A stretch of DNA of 64,000 bases from Deltaproteobacteria bacterium (GCA_002685535.1 NYXK01000071.1:62001-126000); one strand, 5' to 3'. Positions 10,698-24,007 are shown, counted from the stretch's first letter. Notes: generated from the letters alone by a model not told the origin. Numbers and translations: made by a program.

Positions 10698-12638
10698 ATG
10701 GGTGGTGCAGCTTCGCCATGGGCGACGCCGGATTACAAGACTGATCCGAAGGAGATCTTTAATCGTAGGCTTTTGTTGCTGGTGGTTGGGGCGTGTATGG
10801 CTGGTTGCTTTTATGGCAAGTTCAGTCATCTATTCCAATGATCTATATCGATCGCCCAGTACACAATGCTAACGTGTCTATGATCGTAGGCTTCGATACA
10901 GGAAACATCGGGTTCGTGCCTTTCATTCTGCTTGTTGCCAGTGCAAGACTAATCATCAGCAGCGGTGTCTTGACACTTCCGTCATTCTCCCATGCTTTCG
11001 AGTTCGATAAAATGGAACCTGCAGAGCTGGCGACTAAGAAAGGTGATATAGCTGCCATGCGTACGTCTTGCTCCAACTCCAGCTCCAGCACAATATACTC
11101 ACAGAAATTATAGTGGCCGCTGGAGGAGCAGCAGGATCCCTCCTCTCCGCCCCCGTCTCCGATATCGCCGGTCGCCAAAAGGCACTGCTTGTGTACGGCA
11201 TCACTTTCCTCGGTGGAGCCGTGATGCAGATGTTTGCCAACTACCCTGTCTTCATGGCCGGTCGGTTCATCGCTGGCTTAGCAGTCGGCGCCACCTCGTC
11301 ACTCACACCACAATACCTAGCTGAATGGGCTCCGAAATCGATTCGAGGATCTTGTGTCTCGCTGTACAACATTGCGATCATTGTAGCGCTAGCCTTGGCG
11401 TTCTGGATTAATTATGCAGTTGAGAGATGGAAGTATGTCCCAGGGAGTCACGATAATGGGCAGTGGCAGATGTCGCTTGGTGTGCAACTGATCCCGGGCG
11501 CGATCTTCGTGGTGTTGATTGCGTTTGCGCCGGAGAGTGCGAGGTGGATGATTGCGCATGGGAGGAGGGAGAGAGGGTTGGGAAATTTAGTGAGGATAAG
11601 GGGTTTGCCCGAGGAGGATGTTTATGTTATGACGGAGTATGGGGAGATTGTGGCGCAGGTTGAGGAGGAGCAGGAGTTGAGAGCTGGTGAGTTTTGCGTG
11701 CTGACGAGTTGAGGTGGCGAGTGGGTGCTGATGTGACTTGATAGGCCACTCGTATGTGACGATTGCGAAAGAGATTTTCGGAAGTGCGAGTAATCGACGA
11801 CGTCTTGGCCTGGCCCTGGCGCTGTTCTTCTTTCACAAGGGAACGGGTACAGATGCGATCAACTACTTTGCTCCTGAGATCTTCAAGAGCATTGGGGTTG
11901 TTGGCAATTCGTCCACGCTTCTCACAACCGGCATTTACGGAATCGTCAAATTGGCTGCTACCCTGATCTACGTTCTATTCATCATCGATCGGGTCGGTCG
12001 CCGAGTTCCGCTGTTGGTGGGAGCCACGATCCAAGCAACGGCAATGTTGGTCCTGGGTCTTTTTGTAGGCATTGCGGATCCAGTCAATAACCCGAACGGC
12101 AAGGGAGTCCATGGTGGTGGCATCTTCGCTATCATTGCGATTTATATGTACGCTGTTGGCTGGGCAATGGGTCATTCGATTGCGTGTTATGTCGTGGCGG
12201 CTGAGATCTTCCCGTCGCGTATTCGTGCTGTGTGTATGGCGCTGTGCCTGTTTGAGAATTGGTATGTTTTGGCCTCGTCCTGGGAAAGTTCTTTCAAAAG
12301 TGCGCCAAAAGCTAACTCCACCCAGGATGATCGACTACGGCATCACGAAAGCCACGCCGTCAATGCTTCTAAAGATGTCTTATGGAACATACCTCTTCTT
12401 CGCGGTATGGACATACATTGGGGTGGTGTTCATCTATTTCTGTCTTCCGGAACTGAAAGGTCGGTCGATCGAGTCGATGGATGATCTATTCGAGCGGCCG
12501 CTGTGGAGTATGTGGAGACATGCGTACCCAACTGAGGAGGAGAAGGTGAGACATGATATTGCGGAGAATGTAGTACACAAGAGAGAAGAGCTGAAGGGGA
12601 GCGGGGGTGTGAGCTCGCAGCACGTTGAGACTGCATAG
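10698..12638 (+). CDS. MFS sugar transporter, six exons
   Basis: Plasma-membrane sugar/H+ symporter-type protein of the MFS sugar porter family (hexose/quinate permease-like). Exons are 10698-10815, 10890-10911, 10963-11060, 11114-11686, 11745-12261 and 12326-12638, giving 546 aa. Diagnostic segments are GFDTGNIGGVLTLP after two splices, DIAGRQK, YLAEWAPKSIRG, PESARWM, DRVGRR and the terminal PELKGRSIE. Twelve hydrophobic segments are expected. Intron 1 starts with GCAAGT, so it is a GC-AG intron: with GC, the reading frame joins TAT-GGC-TTC, and no nearby GT donor gives the conserved sequence. Exon 2 is only 22 nt. It is the last gene of the left metabolic block, and its promoter has CreA-like motifs. 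The transported sugar cannot be told from sequence. Confidence 0.92.
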
Positions 12639-13501
12639 AAGAGGAAGATACCTAAGCTAGATGTTTGATTTGAAACGGAAGATAGCCATGAACGTGATTG
12701 GAATTGAGTGGAACGTAAGAGAGGATGAAAATGACACAAAGGTTCATGAAGATGATGTTTCACCCAATATATATGCCTAGAGAAGATCTGTTCTCCATTC
12801 AGTGAACTCCGTGAAGATTGCTGCCCAAGATCATGGCTTGAGTGATTGACACTCAGGAGCGACCATCAGATTTTGCAGCTCCGAGGGTCCATGGAGCTAA
12901 GTGTCAACGAAGGACGGCAAATGTAGACACTGGTGTAAGCACCACAGTAAAGCATTTGTACCAAGTAATGGCGATTCAAGGGAGCTTGTCAGCTTGATTT
13001 GAGAAGGCGATGCTAAAGATATGAGGTGAAAGTGGCTGTAACTCGAGAAGTTTGGGTGAATCAGTGATATGCAGAAAGATGGTTTGAGTAAGCAGTGCAT
13101 CCCGAGGTGCCATAGAATGGAGTAAATGGTAATAAATGAATTGGTACCGTTCAAAATGGTAGGATCTGATTGAATTGAGATGCCTATCCAGCGTCAATCT
13201 GACTTCACTGGCTGTGAGCTCGAGGATGAGAGCTAGAGAGATGCGAGATGGCGTTGCGTCGTTCAGCGGCCGCTAGCGCTAGACAGAGTGACAGCACGTG
13301 ATTGGCCCAATAAGCGAAGACGCCACAGCCCAATTTTTGGTGAGGCCGTCGGCATCTTCATGACCCCGCCATCATCAAAAAATATCGAGCTCGACGACCA
13401 ATTCGGACAACCGCGACAACACAGGACCCTCGATATCGGGCCTTACACACCTGCGCATCATCTCTCAAACTATCGAGAATGATCAAGCAACAATTATCGA
13501 C
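12639..13501. other. Spacer before the giant TFIIIC-like gene
   Basis: About 860 bp holding the transporter 3' UTR and the promoter of the next gene. A GC-rich patch with GCGGCCGCTAGCGCTAG lies at 13264-13281 and a CACGTG-like ACGTGATTGG at about 13295. The minus-strand ORFs 12897-13197 show no domain. Confidence 0.4.
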
Positions 13502-16500
13502 ATGTCTGACAATGCTGACCCGGTGATTGGGTGGGTGCTGGGCGAGCTGCGCAAGGCTGCAAATGAAGGTGAGTCGATGACTTTTGGTCGATACCTTAGA
13601 GCTTGGGTGGCTTTTGCTGCATGGAAGTGGAGATCTGGCGCGACAACGCAATTGGAGAATGTTTGATTTCGATGGAGGCCTGCCAGAGCTGGGTGTGCAG
13701 AGCGTGGTTCGATGTGCTGTGCTGTGCTGGTTCAGTGGTCGTTCTCCGTGCCCACTCTCCTCTCTTCGGCGGGGTTGCAGTCATCTCACGTGATCACTTT
13801 CAAACTGGCTTTGCTCGGGTGAGCTGCTATGTATTTCCTGGGAGTGCCAAAGCCATCTGCCAGAGCTCGGTCTCTGAGTTTTCCCTACTGTTATGTAATC
13901 GGTTCAGCGCTCAATGCCATCGGCGTGGTGTATGGTTTACCAAGGCCAAAGCTAACAATCACGACCAGGCATCTCTATTAATGAACTCTCTGACCTCCTC
14001 GACAAGTCTTCCAGTCCAGATCAAGATGCAAAAAATGCTACGTGGAAGGCTCTCACGGCCAGAACCGACGTCCACTTCATCGACGAGACCAAGACGCCCT
14101 TGCAAAATTTGACCATGACGGATGTGTTGCTTGTGGGCCAAGGAGATGTACGAATCCGAGCAGCGACACAGAATGTCAATAGAGCTGCAGCCGCGTCGAA
14201 TGCTCTGGTTACATCCATTGAGTCTGATACAGAACTTGAGGTGAGCTTTGACTCCAAACAGACAGAAGAGTACCCGATTGACACAACAAAGCAGAATGAT
14301 CAGCCCGAACCACCACCTCCCAAGAAAAGGGGTCGCCCTCCAAAAGCAAAGAAGGATGTGTCAGTAGCGACCCCTCTCACAGCCAGCCAGCCACCTGCTT
14401 TCAATTCCCTCGCTGCTTCCTCTCGGTCGACTCGGCGTCGATCGCAGCTTGGCATTCAATCCAGTCCTATGACTCCCCAGGACCTGCCCTCATCCACGAA
14501 TACGCCATCCACCTCCGTATCTCGTACTACTCGCCGTCGAAAGCAGGTTACTTCTAGCTCTTTGCCTCTGCATGAGTCGGCGTCTCTTGAGAAAGCTACG
14601 ACTGCCGAACCTCGCAAGATACGACGTCAATCAGAAGCTCTGGTCACTCAACAACCAACAAGCCCCGAGAACGATACCGCTGCTGTCGACTCTAGTGTAA
14701 CTCAGCATCAGGTAGACTATACAAACGCGCCAAGTATACCTGCGTCTCATGGAAGCCGTCAGCCGTCTCAAGATGCTGTTGACCACGAGTACCAGCCAGC
14801 CCAATCAGCCACGACTTTTGCGGACCCTGATACAATTGTCGTGGACTCAGGCGTCGGAGTACCCAAGGAGAGCACACCTGTATCTCAACGACAGGAAGCA
14901 ACCGAATCACTTGCTTTTGTAGCTGACGACAATTTCATGTCGAATCTTCCTCCGTCGCCCGAAGCCTCTACCGGCCCCCCAATGTCCTCTCTTCACAATG
15001 TCATTGGCTCCAATGAATACACTAGTGGAGGTTCCATCGAAGCTCCCGTCTCAATGTCCCCACCTCCATTTTTCCCTCCTCAAGTCGCTACATCTCCAAT
15101 GGAGCCTACTCCGGAACCCCTGGACGAAGACGATCCAGTTGAGCCTACAGAGCCAATACAGCGTCGCTCCAGTAGTCGATTCAGTGCTGCCGAGCTACTA
15201 CCAGAGGCAACCTTCACTTCACAAGCCGATATGGACTGGGAAGATGGCAAGGATGGAGTTTACGTAAATCCACCAGGCGTCAAGGTCAAGAAGCCGCAAC
15301 ATTTCAAAAAGAAGAAACACTCCACCTTGGTTGTATTCAGATCACCAAAGCTCAAGGATCCGAATCGATTAATGAATGGCAAGGATACTTGGCAAGAACG
15401 AATCATGCCAGTAGTGACACAAGCACGACTCACATCTGCGGATGATGCAGTTGAGCAAGGCTTAGTCCCCAAACTGAATAAGAAGCGCAAAGCCGACTTG
15501 GAGGTAGAACCAACACCAAGGAAGAAGGTGGTCAAGAAGCGTGCTCCTGCTGAAGGCGAAATTGACCCGTCTTTGGCTCAGGAATGGGGTGAGGGCTATC
15601 CGAATGACGACTCTGAAAGCGAATACTCCGGAATATCAATCCTTGAAGCCGATGTTCCGCCTGTGCCTGAGAACCCCAGCAGCTGGTCAACAGTCTGGAC
15701 ACGTGATGGCGCTGAGGAAGCCAGACTTAATACCAATCATCGGAATTTCAACCACAATGATCGTGCAAGCTCATTCACACCATCTGACTCACAGACCCCT
15801 TATGGATCTCCCTCTCCTGTTGACTTCGACGATTCTACGACATCTCGAATGGCAGCAAGCAACCTAAACTCACAAAGTGCTGGGCCCCAGCCGCCTCCGA
15901 TGGATCCTCTCCTCTCTATTACTTCTAGCGCTCCCGCACCTTCACCTATACAAGACTCGCATCCTCCTTTCACACCAAGCAAAAAAGGTGTCCTCACTCT
16001 GCCAGCCTTCACACCACCTCCAGCACGGACCTATAGGAGCCCTTATGCACCTGTCGAGTCTGCGGGCCCTGTCGGATTTAGCGCAAATGTCGAGTCGAGA
16101 ACTAGCGATGGCTATGCCCAACCCCAGATCTCCCCGTTTGCTTCGTTTGGCAAATCTACAACACCCATCACTGTGGTCCAGTCCTCTCTTGCCACCGAGC
16201 AACGAGAATCCTCAGCCGCATCTGTGGAGAAATTTCCTGCTCTGAAGGTTCTTCAGTCCAGTAATAAGGTGCCATCCTACAGATCACCATACGCTCCACC
16301 AACGCAGAACTCAGAGATATTATCTGAGAGTCCCGCTGCTGGTACCTTACCCAATTCCCACCAACACGTTCTGAATGGCTCTGCACTCACCCAAGCCACT
16401 GCGGAGACTCCAGCGAGCACGCAGACCGCAGGTTCCCAGTCAAGCGCTACAGTCAAGGACATAGTTCGACCGACTGAACCATTTACAGTCGCGACTGAGG

Positions 16501-19500
16501 CGAGACCAGGCATCGCTAGCGCAGGCGATTCTTCTACACCTGGTGATGTTGCAGACTTTCTTAGCTTCATGGAACGAGATCTTTCAACGCCTAGCGGAAG
16601 TAAAGAGGGTAAAGGAGTTCGAGGGAGGTCAAGCACTCATGGAAATTCACGTGGTAGAGGTCAAGGAGGCACACGCGCCGGTCGTGGTAGAGCTCGCGGT
16701 AAAGACAAAACACTTATTCCACCTGCAGCAGATCAAACTGCCGTCTCATCAAGCGGTATAGTTGGTAGCACAGCTTACATTCCCTTGGGTACTGGTGGCA
16801 CACCAGAGTTTACTTCTGTCCCCGCTCTAGCTGGAGAACAATTGCTAGTTCCGGATACGCCAACACAGGGAGCTTCTCAGACAACTTCTGATAATGTATC
16901 TAGCGTTCTCGAGAGCCTCCGTACAGCTGCCTTGAACGGACCTTACCCAATGGTACCGCTTGATTTCGTTCCCCAGACTGCCTTCCATCAGGCCCCGCCT
17001 CAAAGTCAGAGTCTTGATAATGCCCCAATGTCAGACTACGGAACGCCCAGTTTTGTTCAGCCTGGTATTATTCCAACCACGGAAGTTGAGCACGCGGATA
17101 GTTGGATGGCCAATAGGATTGAGCAAAACATACCCGAGACACCGGCGCAATCTGCAACCAGGGACGCTGACGGAGAGGTCAACATGATGGAAACACCGCA
17201 AACGACCCCATCCCAGTCAAAAGCTCCAGGAATTCGAAGCGCAAAATCTAAAGCTAATACTATACCAAACTCCAAACGTACCCCTGCATTGAAAACAACA
17301 AAAGTCCGATCCGATCCAGACGAAAGGTTGAGGATCAAGGTCGCCGAAGCTCAGGATGTTGAGGTTGCTGACGGAGCGACCAAATTTCCGTGCATCTACA
17401 AAGATGCTGTCGGCAACCTGGTTCTGTCAAGCGATCAGAAGTTCTTGGATTTCGTTGCCCTCACTCAAACCCCACCTGAGTTGCCTATAGCTAGCATGAA
17501 GGTGTTCCATATCAATGGCAACCCAATCATGTCTGCAAAAGGTTCGTTTCCAATGGAATTGCATATCAAGACAAAGGATGAGAAGAATAGAAAGAGAGCT
17601 TATCGCTTCACCTATGCCTCAGCAGAGACTGATGCTGCACAAGAGATGCGCACGAAGATCGTCACGGCAATGATCGCCTCGGAATTCACTGCTGGTGATT
17701 TTGCCAGCGTCGCCGAGGCTCAGGCAGCAAAGGTCCGACCCTTCCTATGTGAGCTCTGCGGTGATAGATTCAAGAATCCAAACGGCTTGGAGTACCATCT
17801 GAACAAGGCCAAGACCAAGTGCAATCCAAATTGGGATCCAGAGGCCGACACTGGGAAGAGAGTGTATCGGAGAAAATCCAAAGGGGATAAAGTTGTCTCT
17901 TCAGAGGGTGCCCCGCGTACACCTCGGAAGAAGAAACCCAAGGCACGTAATGTACAGGATGAAGACGATTTGGGATCAACCACTAGCGAAGAGGAACCAG
18001 TCCTTATTCCCCGATCGGCGAGAAGGGTCACATCAGAGAGAGTCCTCGACTCCGATGGTGAAGAAGCACCTCGCTCTACACGACCTGCAAGAAAGTCGAA
18101 ACAAGTCGAAGATGACGATCTAGATGCGGACGGCGACTCCGATGATTCCATTTTCAACTGGGCTCGCAACAATGCGACATCTGGGTATGCCAAGTCACGT
18201 CGATCTGCCAGCGTCTCAGAAACACCTCGTCCACCGCGATCAGCCAACAAGTCAACCTCAAAGCGAAAGCAAACTGGAAATTTAGATGCCGACGAAGATA
18301 GCGATGCATCTCTGGTGGAATGGTTCGAGAAGCATGGAAAAATTGATTCCAATGCTCCAGCTTCAACAAAGACTCCAAGAATATACAAAGCTTTGAATCG
18401 CGAAGCCGAGGTCGCTGATCAAATCGTCAAAGAGTTTGCCGATCGCATTCGTGATGGGGAAGAAGAGATCTTTGGCCTCGCCATCACCCCTACTTCTCAA
18501 CTGACTACTGCTTACGAGATTGCAACTAGCATGACCTGCAAGGAACTGAACAGCAAGTGGTACGAAGAGGTTGTGACACAATTGGTGCAGAGAAACGAGG
18601 GTATGTTCCCAGCTGAAAATAGTGTATGGTTTGCCAGTGTGGCTATCTGGTTGAAGCAACATCCTCTTACCACGGTCCTTCCGGAATCCAAGTTCTGTAA
18701 TATGGCTGTAGACGACCTTGTTGCATCGAAAACCTTTACTAGAGTGGTGTTCGAGTTCAAAGACCGGAATCGCAATCCCAGATCTATCACTCGCAGCATT
18801 CTTACAGCAAATGGGCTAGATATGAGCACTCAGCGTGCTGATCTAATCAAGGAGCTGGTCCAAGAAAGCCATCCAAAGGCATACGTTCCCTCTCAACTAG
18901 CGCCGCCACCGTCTGCGCTTGACAAGTTGCAAGCCGTTGTTGCCCGGCTGCTTCCCAGCCTGACTGTCTTGGCGGATTCCCAGGAAGAAGATCGAGATGA
19001 GTCTCCGATTCCTGATTTCGGCGATGATTCGGACTCAGATGACTTCATGGAAGATGCCCAAGCAGATGTTGAAAGCCAAGAAAGCGAGGACGATATGGAT
19101 CTGGATGAGGAAGAAGATCCAGTCTCTGCACTTTCTGAAACCAAGAAGTCAAAGAAGCGGGACCGTACATCGACTGGCATTGGTCCAAAGCGACGACGAG
19201 ACGCAGGACACAACGCCAAGATTTCAGAAGGTGTGCGAAGACGATTCGCCGAGATCAGAGCTGGTGGTGAGAACCCGTATCCATGGCACATCAAGACGAA
19301 GACAAAGTATGTTTCAGCTGCCGAGCGACTAAAGATCAACGAGGACAAGAAACGTCGAGACCAGGAAACTGCTGCTGCCAAGCGAGCATGTTGGGGAACC
19401 GCTCTGGCATACATGCCCAATACCGAAACTGGTGCTTGGGATCAGATTCCTATTCCGCATGGAAACTGGATGATGGACGACAAGACGAGCAAATCGAGAT

Positions 19501-22190
19501 ACGCAAGACGTCAGCGTCTACCTGAGCCGATCACCTTTCTGCAAGCCCTCGACGGATCGTGGTCAGTCCGGCCCTTTGGTCATGGAGTCAATCCTATCTA
19601 TTCACGACCATCACGCCGAGCAGAAGGAAACCCAACTCATCACCTCTACCTCAATCGTATCGAAAACAGCCATCGTCCTATAGTCTACCCTCCAGTAAAG
19701 AACCGAGTCAACCTTCCGGCAGTGCCATCTAGACGTCTCCTGGAGGCGGTGGAATCTGGCAGACCAATCGACGAGAAAACCGGTCTGCCAGTTGTGTCCC
19801 GATATGCTGCTACAAGAAAGAGACGCGCCTCTTCTGCCATGTCGCCCGAAACTGACGAGCAGCCTGCACCGAAGAGAAAGAGACGTGCTGCATCTGTCCG
19901 ATTTGCGGGCCTTGACTCCGACGAAGACTCACCAAGCGGGATTATCTCCAGGGCGACAGGTAAGCCACTTCGTCGCTATTCGAGAAATTTCCCCAAGCAA
20001 GTCTTTGTGCCGGTTGTTGGCGATCCAAGATTGTCTGGATCAAGGAGCTTTCCAGCTAGAAAATCCTCCAGAAAGCCCAAATTTACCGAGGTCGAAATCT
20101 TGAATTTCTACGAGCCAAAGAAATTGGCTGCTGGTGGGCCGAGAAACCCTGGCTTGGACACTATACCAGCACAGTATGGATTGGATGCACCAAATGGACC
20201 ATCGGACTGGAATTACTCGCCTGTTTACAGTGGCATCATTTTCATCGCCGCTGGATTTGTCAGTGAGGATCAAGAGCCTGGTAACAGTTCTTGGACGGTC
20301 AAACAATTGGACACATATCGACCAGCAGACTACAGTCTCAGATGGGACGACGCCACTGCATTCACCGCCGAGGATCTTCCGTACTCCGATTTGCAGGAAG
20401 AGAGTTCGTGGAATCCCGGACTCGGCATTTCTGGATATAATGGTGCAGACTTCAATGCGGAAAATGCCGTTGATTTGATGTCAGATGACGAAGTCGAGGA
20501 ATACGAGGAGCCGAAACGCAAGCGTCAACGAAAGGATCCCAAAGAAGCCAAACAAGGAAAGCAAGCAAAGGACGATAGAGGCGAGAAGTACAGCTATGTC
20601 CGACAACACACTGCTCTAGCCATGGATTTCGTCGACCTCTTCGAGGATCCTGTCGTAGCTGGAAAGTACTTTGGCGTTGAGATCGGCACACCTAACGAGT
20701 CAACTTTGAAGCGATCAAGAAACCTCGGCAGCAACATCATGTTACCAGACATGGAGAGTCGATTTGCGGTATCTGTCATGGTCATCCGTATCCTCACAGG
20801 TGGCCTTGATCTTCAAGTCGACTGGATCCTCGTCTCGCAAATGTTCCCAGAATACTCTTTGAACTTCCTCAAGAAAGTCTGGAACGGCATCCTCCTGCGG
20901 AAGAAGCCGGCCATTCTGAGACTTGAGGACCAATTCCGTGAGAAGTTCCTCGTTGCGTATCAGGAGAATGAAATACCACGCATCAATTACGAGCGCTTGA
21001 CCGAGTATCCGTGGGCCGAGCTCGTCGAATGGGTGATAAGGACCACCGATTGCTCGATGAACAACAAGACCATCTTCCTTCCATCGACCAGAGAGGAGGT
21101 CGTCGAAGATTACGATCTCCGCGAAGCCAAAGAGGATGGCTGCCCATGGCGAGAAAACTACTTCAGTATCACCACCGCAGTCTACAAACGCATCATGGCA
21201 TCAGCTGCAGTCTCACACGCCATCCCCTTCCAACCACGTAAACGCCACCGTAGCCTCGACAACGAAATTGACGACTTCGCCGTCTGTAGATCCTGGGTCC
21301 GCGTCGCTGCCATCACGCCCAACGAAGACTGGAACCGCGACTTCGCCAAAAGCAAACTCGCGTCGTTCAACAGATCTCTCCTCTCCGACGTCCTCGACAG
21401 TCTCACCTCGCAGAAAATCGTCAAGAAGCGCGCCGCCAACAAAGCCAAGAACGGCCGCGTCTACGAGATCCACGATACGTGGTCTACCTCGCTCCGTCGG
21501 CACATGAAAGAGAGCCAATTCATCGAAGCAGTCACCTTCAAGCGCTGGATGGACGCACAATTCGCTTCAGGCGTACAATCCGTCAAAGCCGATTATTTCG
21601 CCAACGAGGGCACAATCATGTGTCTCACGTCCCTCCAAGCACACGGTCGTATTCGTTTCTTAGGAGCTGATATCCCGATGAACAGATTCGGACTCGGGGA
21701 TGGCGGGTATGAAACCAAGAAGATCCCGAAGGAGAGATTGCGGTTTACTATCGATATCTATCCTACCTCTGAATACATCTTCGATGATTCGAACCCCGTA
21801 CTGTCGAATATCCTGTTTCGGGACCCGCCGCGTGGTGGCGAGCAAGGCGAGATTCCGATCTGGTATGGATTGACGGGGAAGCCGATTTGGCGGGTCTGGT
21901 ATAAGATTCTTGCTGCTGTGGGGCAGGTTGTTGCGTTGAGAGCCGGGGTTAACATCACTGGCTTGAAGGAGAGCTTTAGGGTTACGTTGGAGGATTGGGA
22001 GTGGAGGTTGTTGTTGGAGTGGGGTGTTGAGGTGGGGATGTTTGTGAGGCTGGGGGAGGAGGGTATGGGTGGGGGAGGTGAGGGATGGAGTGTGGGGGAG
22101 TGGTGGTGGGCCGTCGTTGGGAGTGGGTGGTTGGATGGGGAGGGGATGGGGATGGCTGTTGACCAGGGTGGGGTTGGAGCGGTGCTTTGA
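13502..22190 (+). CDS. Giant TFIIIC Tfc3/tau138-like protein with AT-hook and C2H2 finger
   Basis: Probably a nuclear transcription or chromatin protein. The ORF-track start at 14100 is TTG. A GTGAGT donor at 13569 and a CAG acceptor at 13968 join a 67-nt first exon (13502-13568) to an 8.2-kb second exon, giving about 2,762 aa. The N-terminus then forms a small winged-helix-like segment (GWVLGELRKAANEGISINEL). Next are an AT-hook (KKRGRPPKAKK, about 141-151), a long Ser/Pro/Thr-rich disordered region, RGRG repeats, a C2H2 finger (CELCGDRF..., about 1283-1311), acidic/basic low complexity, and a conserved C-terminal third. The latter includes VDWILVSQMFPEYSL near 2300 and a final EWWWAVVGSGW, resembling the C-terminus of fungal TFIIIC subunit Tfc3 (tau138), which binds the tRNA-gene B-box. 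The TFIIIC assignment is from memory of motif style and is moderate. The AT-hook, finger and size are unusual for that subunit. Confidence 0.6.
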
Positions 22191-24007
22191 TTTCTGGTCA
22201 TTGCCATCGGGCTTTTGGAGATGGCGGAAGTGGATGGGGAGTGTATGATACGAACATGGTCTGGTAAGGAGGGGTTGCTTTGATATATCGCTTTCGTCTA
22301 CAGCGATGGCGTTTTCGACTGGATATGCAAGTGTATTTTCTCCATTGCATGCTCTGCCTGAGGCGTTGGGGGAATCAAGCATTTGCAGGCGCATAATCGA
22401 GTGATCATACACGGGTCTGGAACTGGTGTTGCATGTATTTCATAGACATGCGAGCACACTGCGTGATCTTGAGGTGCAATTTGTAGAAAATGTATGATTG
22501 AATGGATCTGTAAATCGGTCCTACTGTCTTTCTATATCTGCAAATATACTGGCATATGAAGTAAATATCACGTAGCATCCTCGTTGAATCGAGGTTGTTG
22601 AGAAGTGAGCACGCTCACGAAGGTCATTGAGTAAAACACGGTCTGCAGACGACCTGAGTCGGATTCATTGTGGCAGAACATTGTATTCTGTCATCAATAC
22701 GGATCGTGTTCTAGTCTGGGAATCTGGGAGTGCTATTCATACTTTTGAAAACACATCATGGAGTCTCCCATGTCCAGGTTCTCAGTAGGGACATGAGTAT
22801 ATGACCCGCCAATAATTATGGTCTCCTCCTCTTCCCCCGTCCTTTCTCGTTCCCTTCCCAAGCCTCAGATAGAAAAAAAAACGTCGACTTCCGGTCATAC
22901 AAAAAAACAACACAGACACGCACGCAAATACAAAGAACCATTCCAGGAATACAACTTTCGACCCAAACCTCGAGATCTCTCAAAGGATCACACCAGTCCT
23001 TGGAAATCCCAAAAAAATGTGCACCCACACCCCTACTTCTACACCCCCCAAGTCCCGCGGCATTTTCTACAGCAATACGACCTACAATAACCATACCCAC
23101 TACTACCCAACCTGCATATCTCTCTCACAGAATCAGGCGCAGTAACTCGTTCAAGCACAAGCTCAGGCTCAGGCTCAAAGGTTCGAGATGGTGAAAGCAC
23201 AATCCGCGAAGTATCACTATACTTCAGTATTCCAGGCGCCGTGTCGCTGTGGGAGGAAAAACCTTTTGGGTTCATGTCCGGATTCGTATCCATAACCATC
23301 AGGTCAAACTCTTTGGAAGCCATATTGGGGTGGTTATGGCTATGTTCCTGTTTTTGGTTGGGCGATTTGGGGCTGGGTTGGGTGGTGGGTTTGGAAGGGG
23401 GAGAGGGCGAGGTTAAGGGCGAGGTTGAGGTTCAGGTTGAAGGGTGTGGTGTGGGAAGGGGGAGGGGGAAGAATGTGAATGAAAGTGAAATAGGAGGAAT
23501 TTTTGGAAGGAATGGAGGATGAGGAGCGTGGAGAGACAAAGCGGGGGAGGGCGAAATCTAGAGTGTAGCAGGTGTAGGCTTGGGGTCATTAGGGGAAGGT
23601 TTTGTAGCATGTTTTTAGAACCGTAATCTTCTTAATTCTATGTCTGTGATTGTGAAAAGCTTAAAAGATATCATACGTCTCAAGCTGAGAAGTCTCTTTC
23701 TTTCAATATTCATTTTTCACGTCTTTGTAGATGATTCCTAATTTTCCCCAGTTCTTCTGCTGTAGCTCCATGTTTGCCAGTGGTGAATGGACACGGCCAG
23801 GAAAATGGTGGAACAAGCATTCACCGACTTTGTTCAATTGAAAGGGAGCGAATCTAATAACTATAAGAGCTCTCATCCTTGCAGCCACAACCAAATTTCA
23901 TCTTCTGTTACTTGTCCGATTCTCTAATTGAAGGTGAGACCCCGTCAACCGAAGCCCAGTCTTGCGCTCGAAAGCAAGATCAACAAATCTACCAAACACG
24001 CAGGACT
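22191..24007. other. Spacer with strong strand-asymmetric GA/CT tracts
   Basis: About 1.8 kb with few coding signals. The plus strand is A/C-rich at 22860-23100 and G-rich at 23380-23530 (GGGAAGGGGGAGGGGG type), which on the minus strand are pyrimidine tracts like those before fungal start codons. One weak minus-strand candidate gene is listed separately. Confidence 0.4.
23039..23323 (-). CDS. Possible small hypothetical protein
   Basis: A 94-aa minus-strand ORF starting MASKEFDLMVMDTNP, with a CT-rich tract immediately upstream of its ATG as is common in fungal promoters. The first 70 residues are polar and plausible; the tail is Cys/Gly-rich and may be intron read-through, since CAGGTTGG after residue 71 could be a splice donor. 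I do not recognise any family. Low confidence that it is a real gene. Confidence 0.22.
   Translation of the reverse strand: MASKEFDLMVMDTNPDMNPKGFSSHSDTAPGILKYSDTSRIVLSPSRTFEPEPELVLERVTAPDSVREICRLGSSGYGYCRSYCCRKCRGTWGV

Noticed and set aside
17720-18388. 222-aa minus-strand ORF
   Set aside because: Antisense shadow within the giant gene; Ser-rich translation of complementary low-complexity codons.
21660-22412. 250-aa minus-strand ORF
   Set aside because: Antisense shadow of the giant gene's G-rich 3' end; proline-rich, no domain.
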